Positions 24,692 through 34,799 of a stretch of 64,000 bases of DNA are shown here, one piece after another; the stretch's first letter is position 1; every line of letters starts with the position of its first letter. Source of the stretch: Gnetum montanum (taxonomy: Eukaryota > Streptophyta > Gnetopsida > Gnetales > Gnetaceae); the NCBI GenBank assembly GCA_015680685.1, contig MNCI01009412.1, positions 159,505-223,504 on the forward strand, given 5' to 3'. The notes under the pieces were generated by a model. The model had not been told where the DNA came from. It ran no database searches and was given only the letters and a program-made list of their open reading frames with translations. The position numbers and the translations under genes are program-made.

Positions 24692-25294
24692 TTGTATAAT
24701 TTAATAATGACTTCTGTTGCACATCACAAGGCTTTGATCTATATGATGGCATCTATTCCTATTAGGAAAGATATGCCAGCAGAGGAAAGAGCCATTCATG
24801 CTATTATGCTTCCATATTTTGCTGAAGAATCATGGGAAACTCACTTGGATTTTCATGATGAAGCCATTAAAGCTGATCCTGAAAGGGGTCAAGTAACCAC
24901 TACCCCTATGTTTATAGCAATTTGTGTAGGCCAATATAAGATTCGCAGGGTGTATGTTGATGATGGGGAAATAACCAATGTAATTCCATTCCCTGTTGTT
25001 GACAAGTTGGGCTTGATGGATCAAATTAAGCCCATGACAACTTCTTGTTTGAAGTCATTCAATAGGGCACATGTTGTAGTCAAGGGAATCATCACTATCA
25101 ATTTTTTGGTAGCGGATCAGTTCCTCACTAGTGCAGAATTCATTGTGGTAGAAGAAATGCCTAGGTTCAATTTGATGTTGGGAAGATCTTGGTTAGCCCA
25201 ATTAAGGGTTGTCTCTTCACCGATATACCAAGAGATCCACCTACCCTATGCAGGTGGAGAGGAGGTGATCTTTGGTGATGATGTAGCTCCTTGA
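24692..25294 (+). pseudogene. Element 2 protease (retropepsin-like)
   Basis: This is an aspartic protease that would process the polyprotein. The stretch GQYKIRRVYVDDGEITNVIP corresponds to the catalytic block of Tat-lineage retropepsins (VDxGSxxN), with one D at the expected position. The partner region RFNLMLGRSWLAQ near 25170-25200 matches the flap-distal LGRxWL motif typical of these elements. The frame is open for 200 residues, the longest well-kept segment of this element. The region upstream (24222-24691) joins it to gag and has stops. Downstream the frame ends at 25294 and homology to pol does not resume until 31.3 kb. Confidence 0.8.
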
Positions 25295-25639
25295 ACTATC
25301 AACAATATAAACATGGAGCAAGGGTCAGAGATAGAAGTCTCCGAAGATGTGTCACCTATCCACATTGAAATCCAACGTTGTTCAACAAATAAGCCAGACA
25401 AAACTAATGACCTACATGAAGAAACTATATGAGAAAAGTTGTCATTTTTGATGGCAAATGATAGCCTAGAGGAGTACCACCTTAAATCTTCCAAGCCATA
25501 TGCCTCACCTAACCCACATTAGGTTAGGAAATAGTTACGCGATTAGGGCATAGGCCTGCATTACTCCAGTGATTCTTTTGTCTTTAACACTTTTTTTATA
25601 CAGTTTTAATTTTGCATTATATTTACCTTTTGCATTAGT

Positions 25640-25790
25640 TATATTTTCATGGTCCAAAATGACCTTAAAATAGCTATGGCCCAAAATGGCCTTAAATTAT
25701 CATATGACCAAAAATGGCCTTAAACTAGCTATGGCCTGGAACGACCTTAAACTATCGTATGATCAAAAATGGCCTTAAACTAAAGCATGG
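25640..25790 (+). repeat. 30-bp-type repeat block between protease and cargo, element 2
   Basis: About five copies with core GGCCTTAAACTAGCTATGGCC. The block marks the left edge of the cargo-containing spacer. Element 3 has the homologous block at 47075-47345. Confidence 0.75.
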
Positions 25791-26104
25791 GGCCCACAAG
25801 GGGCCTAAGTACATCAACAAAAACACCCAGCAAAGGAAATAAACCTCAAATGAAATACATAGTCCAAAATTATGTCCACATTCAAAATTGCAGCATTGTC
25901 CAACAATGGGTATTACAATTCAAAATTTTAAAATATCAGTGAATAGGCTATGGGTTCTCTCCTATGTCTTTATCTATTGCCCTACTAGGTCCTACATCCT
26001 CATTTGGATCCTACATAAATCAATAACAAAACAATAAAGAAATGAGTGAGCAAGGTAATGCATAAGGCTATCATGAAATAAATTGTAATAAAGCAAGACT
26101 TGGC

Positions 26105-26331
26105 TAGCTTGAGATGGACCCGCATCCATGTCTAGTGGTATTCTATCAAGGCTAGATGCCAAGTTCCAAAGGATTTCTTCCTTAGTCAAATTTTTCCAAT
26201 CTTACTCCCCTAAATCAATGCCTGCTAAGATTTTCCATTTCTCCACGACCTTCCATGCAGGTGGCCCTAGAGAAAACGTAGTAGATGTGGTCTCTCCAGA
26301 AGGCATGGTCATTTCCCTCTTAGGAGATTTA
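26105..26331 (-). other. Cargo exon 9 (last recognised)
   Basis: It begins after a TTAG acceptor and reads, with one stop, PPAWKVVEKWKILAGIDLGE then LTKEEILWNLASSLDRIPLD. It appears to be a C-terminal segment. The frame stays open to 25992, but the tail looks non-coding. No family recognised. Confidence 0.45.
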
Positions 26332-26492
26332 CTAACCACTAAATGTTTTCAAATCTATCATAGGCCTGGGTAGCACCGATCACATCAAGGAATAGCTAAC
26401 AACCACATCATTTTATAGATGCATCTCTTTACTTTTGGTGGTAAGCAACACTTTTCATTTTGTATATATGTTTATGATTCTTTTGTGCCTAC

Positions 26493-26689
26493 CCCCATTC
26501 ATATACCTTGGCACTATAATCTTTATAATCTTGATTATTTTGGGCCAAGAGATCCATTTTCAGATGTTGTTCAATTACTTCACGTGTGGCCTCATTTTTA
26601 CCCTTTGCATCTGACCAATATTTGGCGTAATCAATTATGGCCATATGCCAATTTCCATATGAATTATCATGGGCCATTAGGAATTTATT
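26493..26689 (-). other. Cargo exon 8
   Basis: Acceptor GTAG at 26692-26690 and donor GTAGGC from 26492. It is open throughout and reads MAHDNSYGNWHMAIIDYAKY then WSDAKGKNEATREVIEQHL. This well-kept reading frame between splice-like borders is one of the stronger arguments for the gene model. Confidence 0.5.
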
Positions 26690-26728
26690 CTACAACCGTA
26701 GGTCTTCTAGCTTAACTACCTAACTCAC

Positions 26729-26920
26729 CTTTTCTTTTTCAAGTTTCTAAACTCATTTCTAGAGATCTTCATTGATGCATCTACACTCCCACAGTGATCA
26801 TGCTGAGTGTAGCACACATTTGCTTGCCTCATCATATACATGACAAGGCACCTTTGTTACCTCTGGAGGAAGTTCAAGCATAGCTTCGACTTCAACTGCC
26901 TACTTTAGGTTCCATTTAAG
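26729..26920 (-). other. Cargo exon 7
   Basis: Acceptor TTTTGTAG at 26921-26923 and a consensus donor AAG|GTGAGT at 26729/26728. It reads AVEVEAMLELPPEVTKVPCH and ends in LEKEK, with stops that could be TGG/CAG-derived. Confidence 0.45.
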
Positions 26921-27017
26921 CTACAAAACTATTAGACCAAAAACAAGGAAATGTTAGTTAAAAGATAGTGTCAAAAGTGAAACAACATAAAAAGAAAATG
27001 CAATAGCCTAGATGCAC

Positions 27018-27108
27018 CTATCATAGGATTGATTTGCTTTAAGCGATAAATCATATCATCCATTGCACCTTGCATAAAAGCAAACTTATCTAGGGTTTCT
27101 GCCCACAG
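27018..27108 (-). other. Cargo exon 6
   Basis: A short block between a TTTATAG acceptor and an AG|GTGCAT donor, open throughout: WAETLDKFAFMQGAMDDMIY then RLKQINPMI. Probably helical. No family recognised. Confidence 0.45.
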
Positions 27109-27302
27109 CTATAAATGGAAAGTGGATGAAGACTCAGGGCCCTTAGCAGAAGTAGCACCCACTATGCAATAAAGCATGTTAGCATCATAAAGAAAAGAAG
27201 AAAAAGGAGAGAAAAACAATAAGAAAACAAAAAAAATAGAAAAGGATGAGAGAAAAGAGGGAAAGTGTGAGGATAACATAAATGGAAGTGCAAAGCTCCT
27301 AC

Positions 27303-27569
27303 CAAGAAAACCTATAGAGGTGAGAGTGGGGAGATCACCTATCTGCACACTATCAAAAAAACCAGCAAACTCACCATCCTTGAAATGCAACCCTTCTTCT
27401 TCAAGCTACCTTAAGAGTGTGGTGGCATCCTCAACTATCATACGTCCCTCAGGCTATGGGACACTATCAACAAAAGGCTCCTCTAGAGTAGGGACCTCCT
27501 CTTCTATGGCAAGAGCCTCCTCTTTTGTAATAGGGGCCTCTTCTTTGACAACAAAAACCTCTTCCTTGT
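27303..27569 (-). other. Cargo exon 5 (acidic)
   Basis: It follows a GGTAG acceptor and ends at a GTAGGAGC donor. It starts with a glutamate-rich stretch (VKEEAPITKEEALAIEEEVP) and continues to LHFKDGEFAGFFDSVQIGD. The equivalent acidic stretch opens the window in element 1 (EEAPIAKEEP). Confidence 0.5.
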
Positions 27570-27653
27570 CTACCATGCACTAGCCAAGGTTAGGATGCTA
27601 GTCCAACATATATGCATAAAAAGAAACAAATATGCTAACTAAAGCATACTCAC

Positions 27654-28677
27654 CAATGAGCTCAGACTGCACATTGCAGACTCTGATGCATAGCCTTTTG
27701 CCCCTTCCTTCAATCACGCATGAGGGTTCTTCTATAGGATGAGGCTTTTTAATTTACAATTTTGATTTTATTATTTCCACAATAAGACATGCCCACCTCA
27801 CTACGTTGTCCATGTTGGTGGGGGGAGTCTCCCCAAGGCTGTCATGTGTGTGAAAAGAAGGTCTTGCCCGATCCTTGGTGGTCATAGAAAAAGACTTCCC
27901 AATAGCCTCTGCAGGGTCTTGAGATCGAGTGGTGTGCAATATGTGGTGAATCCATGGCTTAGATATTTGGGTACGATCTTGTACCACCCATATCTTATTC
28001 TCCTAGACCACCAAAAATTCTTCAAACCTACACAAACATGCTATAAAAAATGCAAAGTGCACATCAAAATGTACATCAAGTTTGCCAAGCATCCTGATCA
28101 TTTCAGCCCGTAAGCCTTATGCAAGATACTTAACCTAGTTGTATCATGTCCCCTCTTCCATTACATCCCTCATAATCCAAGCTTTCTCTACGCCAATAAT
28201 TTTTCCTTAGGAAAGAAACTTGGAAAAAGCACAAGCTCATAAGTTGGGATAAATATGTTGGGCTACCTCCAATTTAACTTTTTTCATATAAATGCCCTTG
28301 CGATCCTTGTTAGTGCCTAGCCATTCTTCGATATCTCCTTGATGGTTTATATCATTGCTAGTCTTTTCACCCATAATTAAACCACCAAAAGGGATACTGA
28401 AGAGATCTAAAAATAGGTCATTAGTGATATCAAAGACCACTCACATGTTGTGAACTTGTGTAATCAACAAGGGTAATCATTTTCACTACTGGGATGTTGG
28501 GGTTCACAGCCAAAAAGAGATCCATGAGCCTAGCCTCTTGAACATTCTACAGAGTTGTTGCTATGGCCCCATCACATAACCAATGTTCTGACTCATCAAC
28601 CTTGCCATATTTAAGGAGAAGGTTAGCCTCACTACACCTTGAGGCAATCACTGTAACCTCTTTAGATTTGGCTACTG
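27654..28677 (-). other. Cargo exon 4 (long)
   Basis: The exon is about 1 kb, from a TATAG/CAG acceptor to an ATTG|GTGAGTATGC donor at 27653. Readable stretches include SEHWLCDGAIATTL, INHQGDIEEWLGTNKDRKG, VEKAWIMRDVMEEGT and MDNVVRWACLIVEIIKSKL. A frameshift lies near 28440 and several stops occur. Element 1 keeps the same order (NHRGNIEEWLGTEKG near 800). I recognise no domain. It would be the body of the protein. Confidence 0.55.
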
Positions 28678-28794
28678 CTATAGTAACCAAAAATAGAATC
28701 AGCCATGCAAATAAAAAATCATCAAGAATACATGAAAATAAACACATAATATAACTCACATGGTGCAAATGGTGTGGGGAATTATGGTACTTAC

Positions 28795-29018
28795 ACTAGT
28801 ACTTCCTTTACAATGGGTATTTGGTAGGATGCCCATTCACCATGCAACCACCAAAGTGCCTCACACTTCATCTAGAATTTAGAGTACTTGGTCAAATAAG
28901 TTCTTAAATCTGCCCCCAAGCTACTCTATAACACCAACACACATGTTCTTAGTAGAAGAGAACTCTTGTAGGGATGTTTGAGCTAGGGATAATGCTCCCT
29001 CTCTATCATGAAGATCAT
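28795..29018 (-). other. Cargo exon 3
   Basis: It begins after an AAAG acceptor and ends at AGT|GTAAGTACC (28794-28786). It reads DDLHDREGALSLAQTSLQEF, then SSTKNMCVGVIE. This fits the segment that follows the last HAD motif in plant FCP1-like proteins, where a short LxxYLxxLAxxxNV helix is usual. Confidence 0.5.
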
Positions 29019-29119
29019 CTTTATAGATCAAAAATTTGGAAAACCGATAAAACATAATAAGCATTCCAAATCACACAAAACAAACAAAAAATAAATCTAA
29101 TCATCTTAATAGAACTTAC

Positions 29120-29569
29120 CCATTAGCATAGTAGATGGTTCTAGGTGGATTTTGAAAGACTGTGTCCATATGGTGAGCAATGAACAAAGTGTTATATTTG
29201 TGGTAGCATTTGAACTCTGGCACTACCCAAATCCAAGACAAAGGTCTTAAGCCTTTTGGGCATTAACTTGAGCCCCTTGCCCCTTCCCCCTCAATAGATC
29301 CATCTATCATGAATTTTAAGATGCCTCGATTTGCTCTAGGCAATAATGTTTCAATCAGGACACCTACTATTTCAATAGAAAAATGTGACCATATCCTTAA
29401 GTTGAAGTGATGAAGTAGGAATTCTAAGAATTCCTGTGCACCCTCTTGGAACCAAACCACCTGGTTCCCTACTTGTGCATGTGGTGCAAGGACATTGGGC
29501 ATAGGGGTGCTTATATAGTATAGAATCTTTACTAACTCAACCACAATCAGGATTGGCTTCAACATAACC
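29120..29569 (-). other. Cargo exon 2 (HAD/FCP1-like)
   Basis: The exon has a GTAG|GG acceptor at 29572-29570 and a near-consensus donor GTAAGTTCT at 29119-29111. It reads through MLKPILIVVELVKILYYIST, the block VVWFQEGAQEFLEFLLHHF, then LPRANRGILKF. After a frameshift near 29260 it continues with FKCYHKYNTLFIAHHMDTVF and NPPRTIYYANG. Spacing of these blocks resembles FCP1/NIF-like HAD phosphatases, but the DxDxT aspartates and the later DD pair are not present in either copy. Family assignment is an inference by eye. Confidence 0.5.
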
Positions 29570-29829
29570 CTACATTTCACAATAAAAATGTTAGTGCATA
29601 ACAAGGGCAATTTTTGAAGAAAAGAATTTTTGAAATTTTTTTTCTCTAAGTGTTGTTCGCACTCTTGCAAAAAGTAACAATTCCTATGTAAAATTTTTCT
29701 AAGTGTCAACTACATTTCTATAAAACATAGCAATATTCTATGAAAAACATTTTTCTAAGTATGGAGTATGCCAATTGTCAGACAAGCAATTAAACCAAAA
29801 TTTTTTCTAAGTGTCCATCCCGCCCCTAT

Positions 29830-30015
29830 GGCATCCTACATAGTGTAGAAACTATAGCATCTCACGTAGTGTAGCAATTGAACCATATGCAACATAGCAG
29901 CTACACCCCGTGTAGCATAGTGGCTATGTCCCTATGCAACATAGCGGCTACACCCTATGTAGTGTAGAGGCTACATCTCGTGTAGCATAGCGGCTACATC
30001 CTGTGTAGCGTAGCA
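29830..30015. repeat. Minisatellite GTAGCATAGCGGCTACATCC in cargo intron 1
   Basis: Roughly six to seven imperfect copies of a 24-30 bp unit (GTAGCATAGCGGCTACATCC plus a CTGTGT-like spacer). Each unit contains the short inverted pair GTAGC/GCTAC. Element 1 carries a different palindromic array in this intron (2290-2830). Confidence 0.7.
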
Positions 30016-30584
30016 AGCATCAGGCTCCTAGAGATTCTAGCAACGAAAATAGGCAAACATTTCTACCTTGCTAGTTACACTATTAGGGATGACACAATTT
30101 GAGGATAGACATGCGACACTTGTGAAGCCTTTGCCCTATTCCACCATGTGGAACACAAAAAAAATCCATCACGAAAACACACAGTATCAAAAAAACCCTC
30201 CCCACATGCATTACGCTACAAAAGATGTGTAAAACCCTTATTCTATATCACTGCATAGGATATAATAGGATCCTTGTTTTACCTCACCCCACTCAGCACC
30301 TAGAGGCCTTTGATGAAACCCTTGCCATTACCGTGGCATCCCAAAAAATAAGATAAAATTAAAAGAGGGAAAATGGTATACCCACTGCACCCAGCCATAG
30401 CAGCCACAACATAATAGCCATAGTGGCAACAGTAGCCATGGTGGCATGGCAGCCAGGGTGCATCAGCCATAGCAAGGTGATGATAACAACAGTTCTTACT
30501 CAAGGTAGATTGCCCTAAAGCCCCAAGGCAATAAATAAATAAATGAAATGACTAAAGTAGTGTAATATCTTATAGGGCAGATGG

Positions 30585-30706
30585 TGCCTCTTGACACTCT
30601 TCCACGCGTGTTCTAGGAATACATCATAAGGTGTGCTCCCCTTCATCCACATTTGTAAGACCCAAGTTTCTACGCTCACTTCAACATACCATTCTCTTGT
30701 TGTCAA
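30585..30706 (-). other. Cargo exon 1 region
   Basis: An open block reading VETWVLQMWMKGSTPYDVFL then EHAWKSVKRHHLPYK. It aligns with element 1 near 3263-3390 (LPTLTKVSTPCSIFLWHALR), which ends at a GTAGGC donor. In element 2 the donor is mutated. It lies about 120-240 bp downstream of the TATA box. Confidence 0.45.
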
Positions 30707-30823
30707 GCTCTAGCCTATCGGTGGATACACTCTATAAGTGCTATGCTCTCTTCTTTGGACTATGCTATGCTTTGGACTATTAGCTTTGATGGTGAAGATG
30801 AAGATTTTACCATGGGTAAACTC

Positions 30824-30970
30824 CTATTTATACCCTTTAGGGTTACATAACATGTCACTTTTCTAGCCATCTCGTGTCCCGTGTGTAATGCAAGATGTCC
30901 TGTGTCCCATGCGTAACGCATAAGACTTGGTGTCCCGCACGTAATGTGGAACATACCATGTCCTATGCAG
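30824..30970 (-). promoter_or_regulatory. Promoter of the antisense cargo gene, element 2
   Basis: The TATA box TATAAATAGG is on the minus strand at 30832-30823. Upstream (30865-30970) are decayed GGACA.../ACGTAAT repeats matching the TAACGTGG repeats of element 1. A CCATGG lies just downstream in both copies. Conserved in position and sequence between the two elements. Confidence 0.6.
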
Positions 30971-31065
30971 TGTAGCAGACAGAACCCCTAAAAAGTGTTT
31001 TTGGTTACATTTTAAGATTATATATATATTTTTTTCCTATCCAGTGAACATAATAACAGTCCACT

Positions 31066-31210
31066 AAGACCTTAAACTGGAAATTTTGAAATGCAGCTTT
31101 ACATTCTATTCATAGTTATGATTTGCTAAGACATTAAACTGGCAATTTTGAAATGCAGCTTTACATGCTATGCATATTTTTGGTTTGATAAGACCTTAAA
31201 CTAGCAATTT
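31066..31210 (+). repeat. 30-bp-type repeat block between cargo and RT, element 2
   Basis: Three units with core AAGACCTTAAACTGGCAATTTTG, spaced about 60 bp and containing a shared GAAATGCAGCTTTACAT segment. With the block at 25640-25790 it brackets the cargo. Confidence 0.75.
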
Positions 31211-31289
31211 TGAGATACTGCATAATTACTTTGCCTGCATTTCACTTCATGTTGCTTTTTTAGGTAGGTACCACTTGACATCTTTTATT

Positions 31290-31306
31290 TTTTGGCTATT
31301 TTGTAG
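31290..31306 (+). promoter_or_regulatory. Putative 3' splice site before RT, element 2
   Basis: TTTTTTGGCTATTTTGTAG is followed by GATCTCTTGG and an ATGACC. A pyrimidine-rich acceptor conserved at the same place in element 1 (4053). Confidence 0.45.
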
Positions 31307-31319
31307 GATCTCTTGGGAA

Positions 31320-32770
31320 AATGACCACACACGATGATCTCCATTTGCCTTTAACCTTTATTGGACCCCATGGTAGACTCATGAGATTCATGAACATAGA
31401 GCTATTGGACTTTGAATCACCTCCTTGTGACATAATCATAGCATCCTTATAAACATCACTAGACTGGCCAAAACACGTGGTCTAAGCCTTAGATTTAGAA
31501 GCTGGCGATGTAACCAAAGATCCACTTATAGAAACCCCTATAATAACATGTAAATGTGAGGTGAAAACTTTAAATCTTAGCTCTTTAATGGAATCAAAAA
31601 TTTAGTAGAATATCTCTAGATTCCTCAATGAATATGTTAAGGTATTTGTATGGTCTTATGAAGATATGCCAAGTTTAGACATGTGCATAACACAACATTA
31701 TCTTAGATGCATGTGTCAAGTCAGTCAAACAGAAATTGCATTAGCTATTTGAGATGAAATCACCAAACTCTACCAATTTGGGTTCATCCAGGTATTCAAT
31801 TATGTAGATTGGATATCAAACATCATGGTTATCCCTAAGAAAACTGGGGGTATATGCATGTGTATAGACTTCCAAGATTTAAATAAGACAACCATCAAGG
31901 ATGATTTCCCATTGCCCAGTATTGACCAACTTGTTGATACTACAGCTATCCATGCCTTGTTATCCTTCATGGATGGGTTCATAGGGTACAACCAAATCCA
32001 TATAAACCCAAAAAATCAACTTGCTACTACCTTCATAACCCCTTGGGGAATGTTTTGTTATATGATGATGCCCTTCAAACTAAAAAACGCTAGAGCAACA
32101 TACTAGCGTGCAATGACTTACATTTTTAGCAACTATATTTTAGAATAGCTAAATGACTATGTGGTTGATATAGTAGTCAAATCCAAGAAAGCTCTTGAGC
32201 ATGCAAATGACTTCAACATGGTCCTTCAACGTTGTCATAGGCATGACCTTCATCTCAATCCCAAAAGGTGCATCTTCAACATCAAAACTAGATGCATGCT
32301 AGGCTTCACAGTGTCAGAAATAGGAATACGTGTAGATCGAAATAAAGTTAAGGCCATTATCAACCTAGCACCACCCACAAACCTTAAAGATTTGCATGGG
32401 TTGCAAGGTAGGGTATAGTTCATACAAAGGTTTATCGTGAGGTTAATAGATAAGTTGTATCCAATGTAACACCTACTCAAAAAAGGAGCTAACTTTGAGT
32501 GGATGAACCAATGCCAAGAAGCATTTGATAACTTGAAAAAGGGGCCTATTCATCTTCCTACCGTTTATCCTCCACAAAGAGATAAGCCCTTCTACATTTA
32601 CCTAGCAACTTTAGACACATCCATTGCTACCTTGCTCTATCAAAAGAGAGACAATGGCTTTGAAATTCTTGTTTACTATCTATGTCATGCACTAATAGCT
32701 TATAAGGAAAAATACAATGATGTGGAGAAAAATTTCCTTGCTTTAGTATTTGCACTCAAAAAATGAAAAC
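31320..32770 (+). pseudogene. Element 2 pol: reverse transcriptase and first RNase H
   Basis: This is the RT of element 2. Landmarks are GGICMCIDFQDLNKTTIKDD (31848 on), FMDGFIGYNQIHINP (block A, near 31970), MMPFKLKNARATY (block B, where the family has GLKNAGATY) and NDYVVDIVVKSK near 32155, where the catalytic YVDD has lost an aspartate. The thumb and connection continue to 32418. RNase H follows at 32503-32766 (LATLDTSIATLLYQKRDNGF, then YNDVEKNFLALVFALKK). Compared with element 1 about ten codons are missing before block 1, near 31725. Stops lie between these blocks. The altered YVDD alone would abolish polymerase activity. Confidence 0.88.
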
Positions 32771-33029
32771 ACTATTTGTTTCATAGTTAGGTCAACATCA
32801 TTTGAAAAATAATATAATTAAGGCCATCAAAACTAACATATATGACATTAGCAGGATAGCCAAGTGGAAAGAAATAATTGTAGAATTTGACTTACATTAC
32901 GTAGCACAGTCATCAAAAAAGGATTAAGCAATAGCTACGTAACTTATAGCTTCATCTACAGATGACCAGGTAACAATAGATCTTGAATTCCTAGATAAGC
33001 ATGTTAGTAGTATAAGCCCAGTACCTACA

Positions 33030-33440
33030 GACTTCAAAGCCATTTTACACTTTGATGATGCCTCAACCACACAAGGTGGCAATGCTACTGCTATTTTCAC
33101 ATTTCCCTCTAAATAGATCTAACCTTTCTCATACCACTTCACATTTCTTTGCACGAATAATGTAGTAGAATATGAGGCTCATCACAAGGGCATTCTAGTA
33201 GCTCAAGAGTTAGAGATCCAAAATTTAGCAATTCAAGGTGATTCACAATTGGTCATTAACCAAGTCGTAGAGGTCTATGGTTGTAATGCACATCACTTAC
33301 AACATTACTATGATTTGGCAAAATACTTACTAAAATAATTTGGAATCTTAGATGTTCAATACATCCCTCACAATGAAAACACTATAGTCGACTCATTAGC
33401 CACTTTATCTTTAAGCATGCCACCACACATGTTTTCTATC
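33030..33440 (+). pseudogene. Element 2 pol: second (archaeal-type) RNase H
   Basis: Same domain as in element 1: FDDASTTQGGNATAI (G of DGAS changed to D), NNVVEYEAHHKGILVAQELE, IQGDSQLVINQVVEVYG, and the final NTIVDSLATLSLS, which here keeps the fourth aspartate. Stops interrupt it at the centre. Two tandem RNases H support the Tat lineage. Confidence 0.78.
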
Positions 33441-33689
33441 TTACTTTCTTCAATAGTAAAATGCACTGACCCTGTCATTCACATAGAAAGTATCGTGTTT
33501 GTAAGTGCAGCCCACACTCAAGAATGATACGATGACACCAAATCATACCTTCAACATGGTGAACCTCCACAAAACCTAACATCTGCCCAAAAAGATGCAG
33601 TGAGAAAATGAGCATGGTAGTATGTCCTCATAGGTGACAATGATTTATGTTATAAATGTTATGATGGGATACTACTAACTTGCATAAGT

Positions 33690-34765
33690 GGTGATAAAGC
33701 ACAAAGAATTGTTGATCAAGTCCATGAGGGACTGTGTGGAGGGCATATAGCTCCCAGGGTAATGGTAATGAAAATTAGATGTTTAGGCTACTACTGGACT
33801 TATATGATGCATTATTGCATCTCTAAGGTCAAGACATGTGACCTATGTCAACACTATGAGAATCTAATACATGTATCACCAAATGAGTTGCACACTATGC
33901 AAATCATGTGGCCCTTTCAACGTTGGGGATTAGACATCATAGGGCCCATAACTCCTAAGTTGTCAACCAGACATAGCTTCATTATTATTGCAACTGAGTA
34001 TTTCATGAACTAGGTAGAAGCTATTCCCCTTATGAAGACTACATCTCAATAGATCTACAAATTCATCCTGAACAATATGGTGACTCGATTTGACCTTCCT
34101 ATGAATATTGTTACAGACAATAGGCCCCAATTCAGTAGTGTAGAAACTAGAGCCTTCTATGAAAATCTTGGTATTAAAAACTCTTTCTCATTGCCATACT
34201 ATCCTCAAGGAAATGGCCAAGTGGAAGCCACCAATAAAGCCATTGTCAACCTTTTGAAGAAGATGCTCAGCAGTAGCAAGTGACGATGGCATGAGCAACT
34301 CGTCTATACACTTTGAGCCTATTGCACAATGTGTAGAACTAAAATAGGTAAGACACCATATAGTCTTGTATACAGATTTGAAGCAGTATTACCTCTTGAA
34401 TTATAGGTCCCATTGCTCCAAATGATCATCTCAAACTTTATGGCTGAGGCTTAGAACAACAAGTCAAGAACCATTGATCTTAACTCTACAGAGGAAGAGT
34501 GCATCCAAGATCTTAACCACATCAAATGGTATTAAGAAAAACAATAGAAAAAGCATCATTGCATTCTGCACTAATGATCGATCAAGAAAGAGGATCTAGT
34601 CCTCAAGGTCATTCACAAGCCCATGAACAAATTCTCAGCTAACTGGGAAGGGCCCTTTTTGGTCACAAAAGCATATGAAAATGGGGCATTCAAGCTTGCT
34701 GACTTAGACAACAATGAGTTCGCTAATCTTGTCAACCACATATGCTTAAAACCATATTACACCTA
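33690..34765 (+). pseudogene. Element 2 pol: integrase
   Basis: The HHCC finger is complete by eye: HEGLCGGHIAP at about 33723 and CDLCQHYE near 33840. In the core, LDIIGPITPK near 33930, VTDNRPQFSS near 34110 and QVEATNKAI near 34220 supply the D-D-E residues. Two stops lie between the first and second D. The C-terminal domain is at about 34575-34765 with EGPFLVTKAYENGAFKLADL and ends at TAA after KPYYT. Homologous to 6450-7521 in element 1. Confidence 0.85.
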
Positions 34766-34799
34766 ACATGTAGTATCATGTCAATAATAAAGCAAGGTA

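Larger units (their letters stand above)
26105..30832 (-). pseudogene. Antisense multi-exon cargo gene of element 2
   Basis: This gene remnant lies opposite to the retrotransposon genes, between protease and RT. It has a TATA box (30832-30824) and at least nine exon-like blocks, most bordered by AG acceptors and GT donors on the minus strand. Exons 2-3 resemble the FCP1/NIF-like HAD phosphatase domain: VVWFQEGAQEFLEFLLHHF with IWSH, then NTLF and NPPRT blocks. The strand where DxDxT is expected reads IVVELVKIL, so catalysis is not expected. Exon 4 (about 340 codons) and exons 5-9 match nothing I recognise. Exon 5 is acidic. Stops and frameshifts are present. A second copy is in element 1, so the gene travels with this family. 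Because it is antisense, its introns survive reverse transcription of the sense RNA. Confidence 0.65.
25515..31306 (+). other. Putative intron/spacer between protease and RT, element 2
   Basis: About 5.8 kb without sense coding separates protease from RT. Its right end has a pyrimidine-rich tract and TTTTGTAG (AG at 31305-31306), conserved in elements 1 and 3. A GGTTAG near 25519 is a weak donor candidate. Ogre elements are known to splice an intron at this position. The antisense cargo gene fills most of it, so in the sense RNA the cargo would be intronic. The right end is better supported than the left. Confidence 0.45.

Noticed and set aside
29120-29569. Functional phosphatase encoded by the cargo
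   Set aside because: The aspartates expected for HAD catalysis are absent in both copies and the frame is broken.
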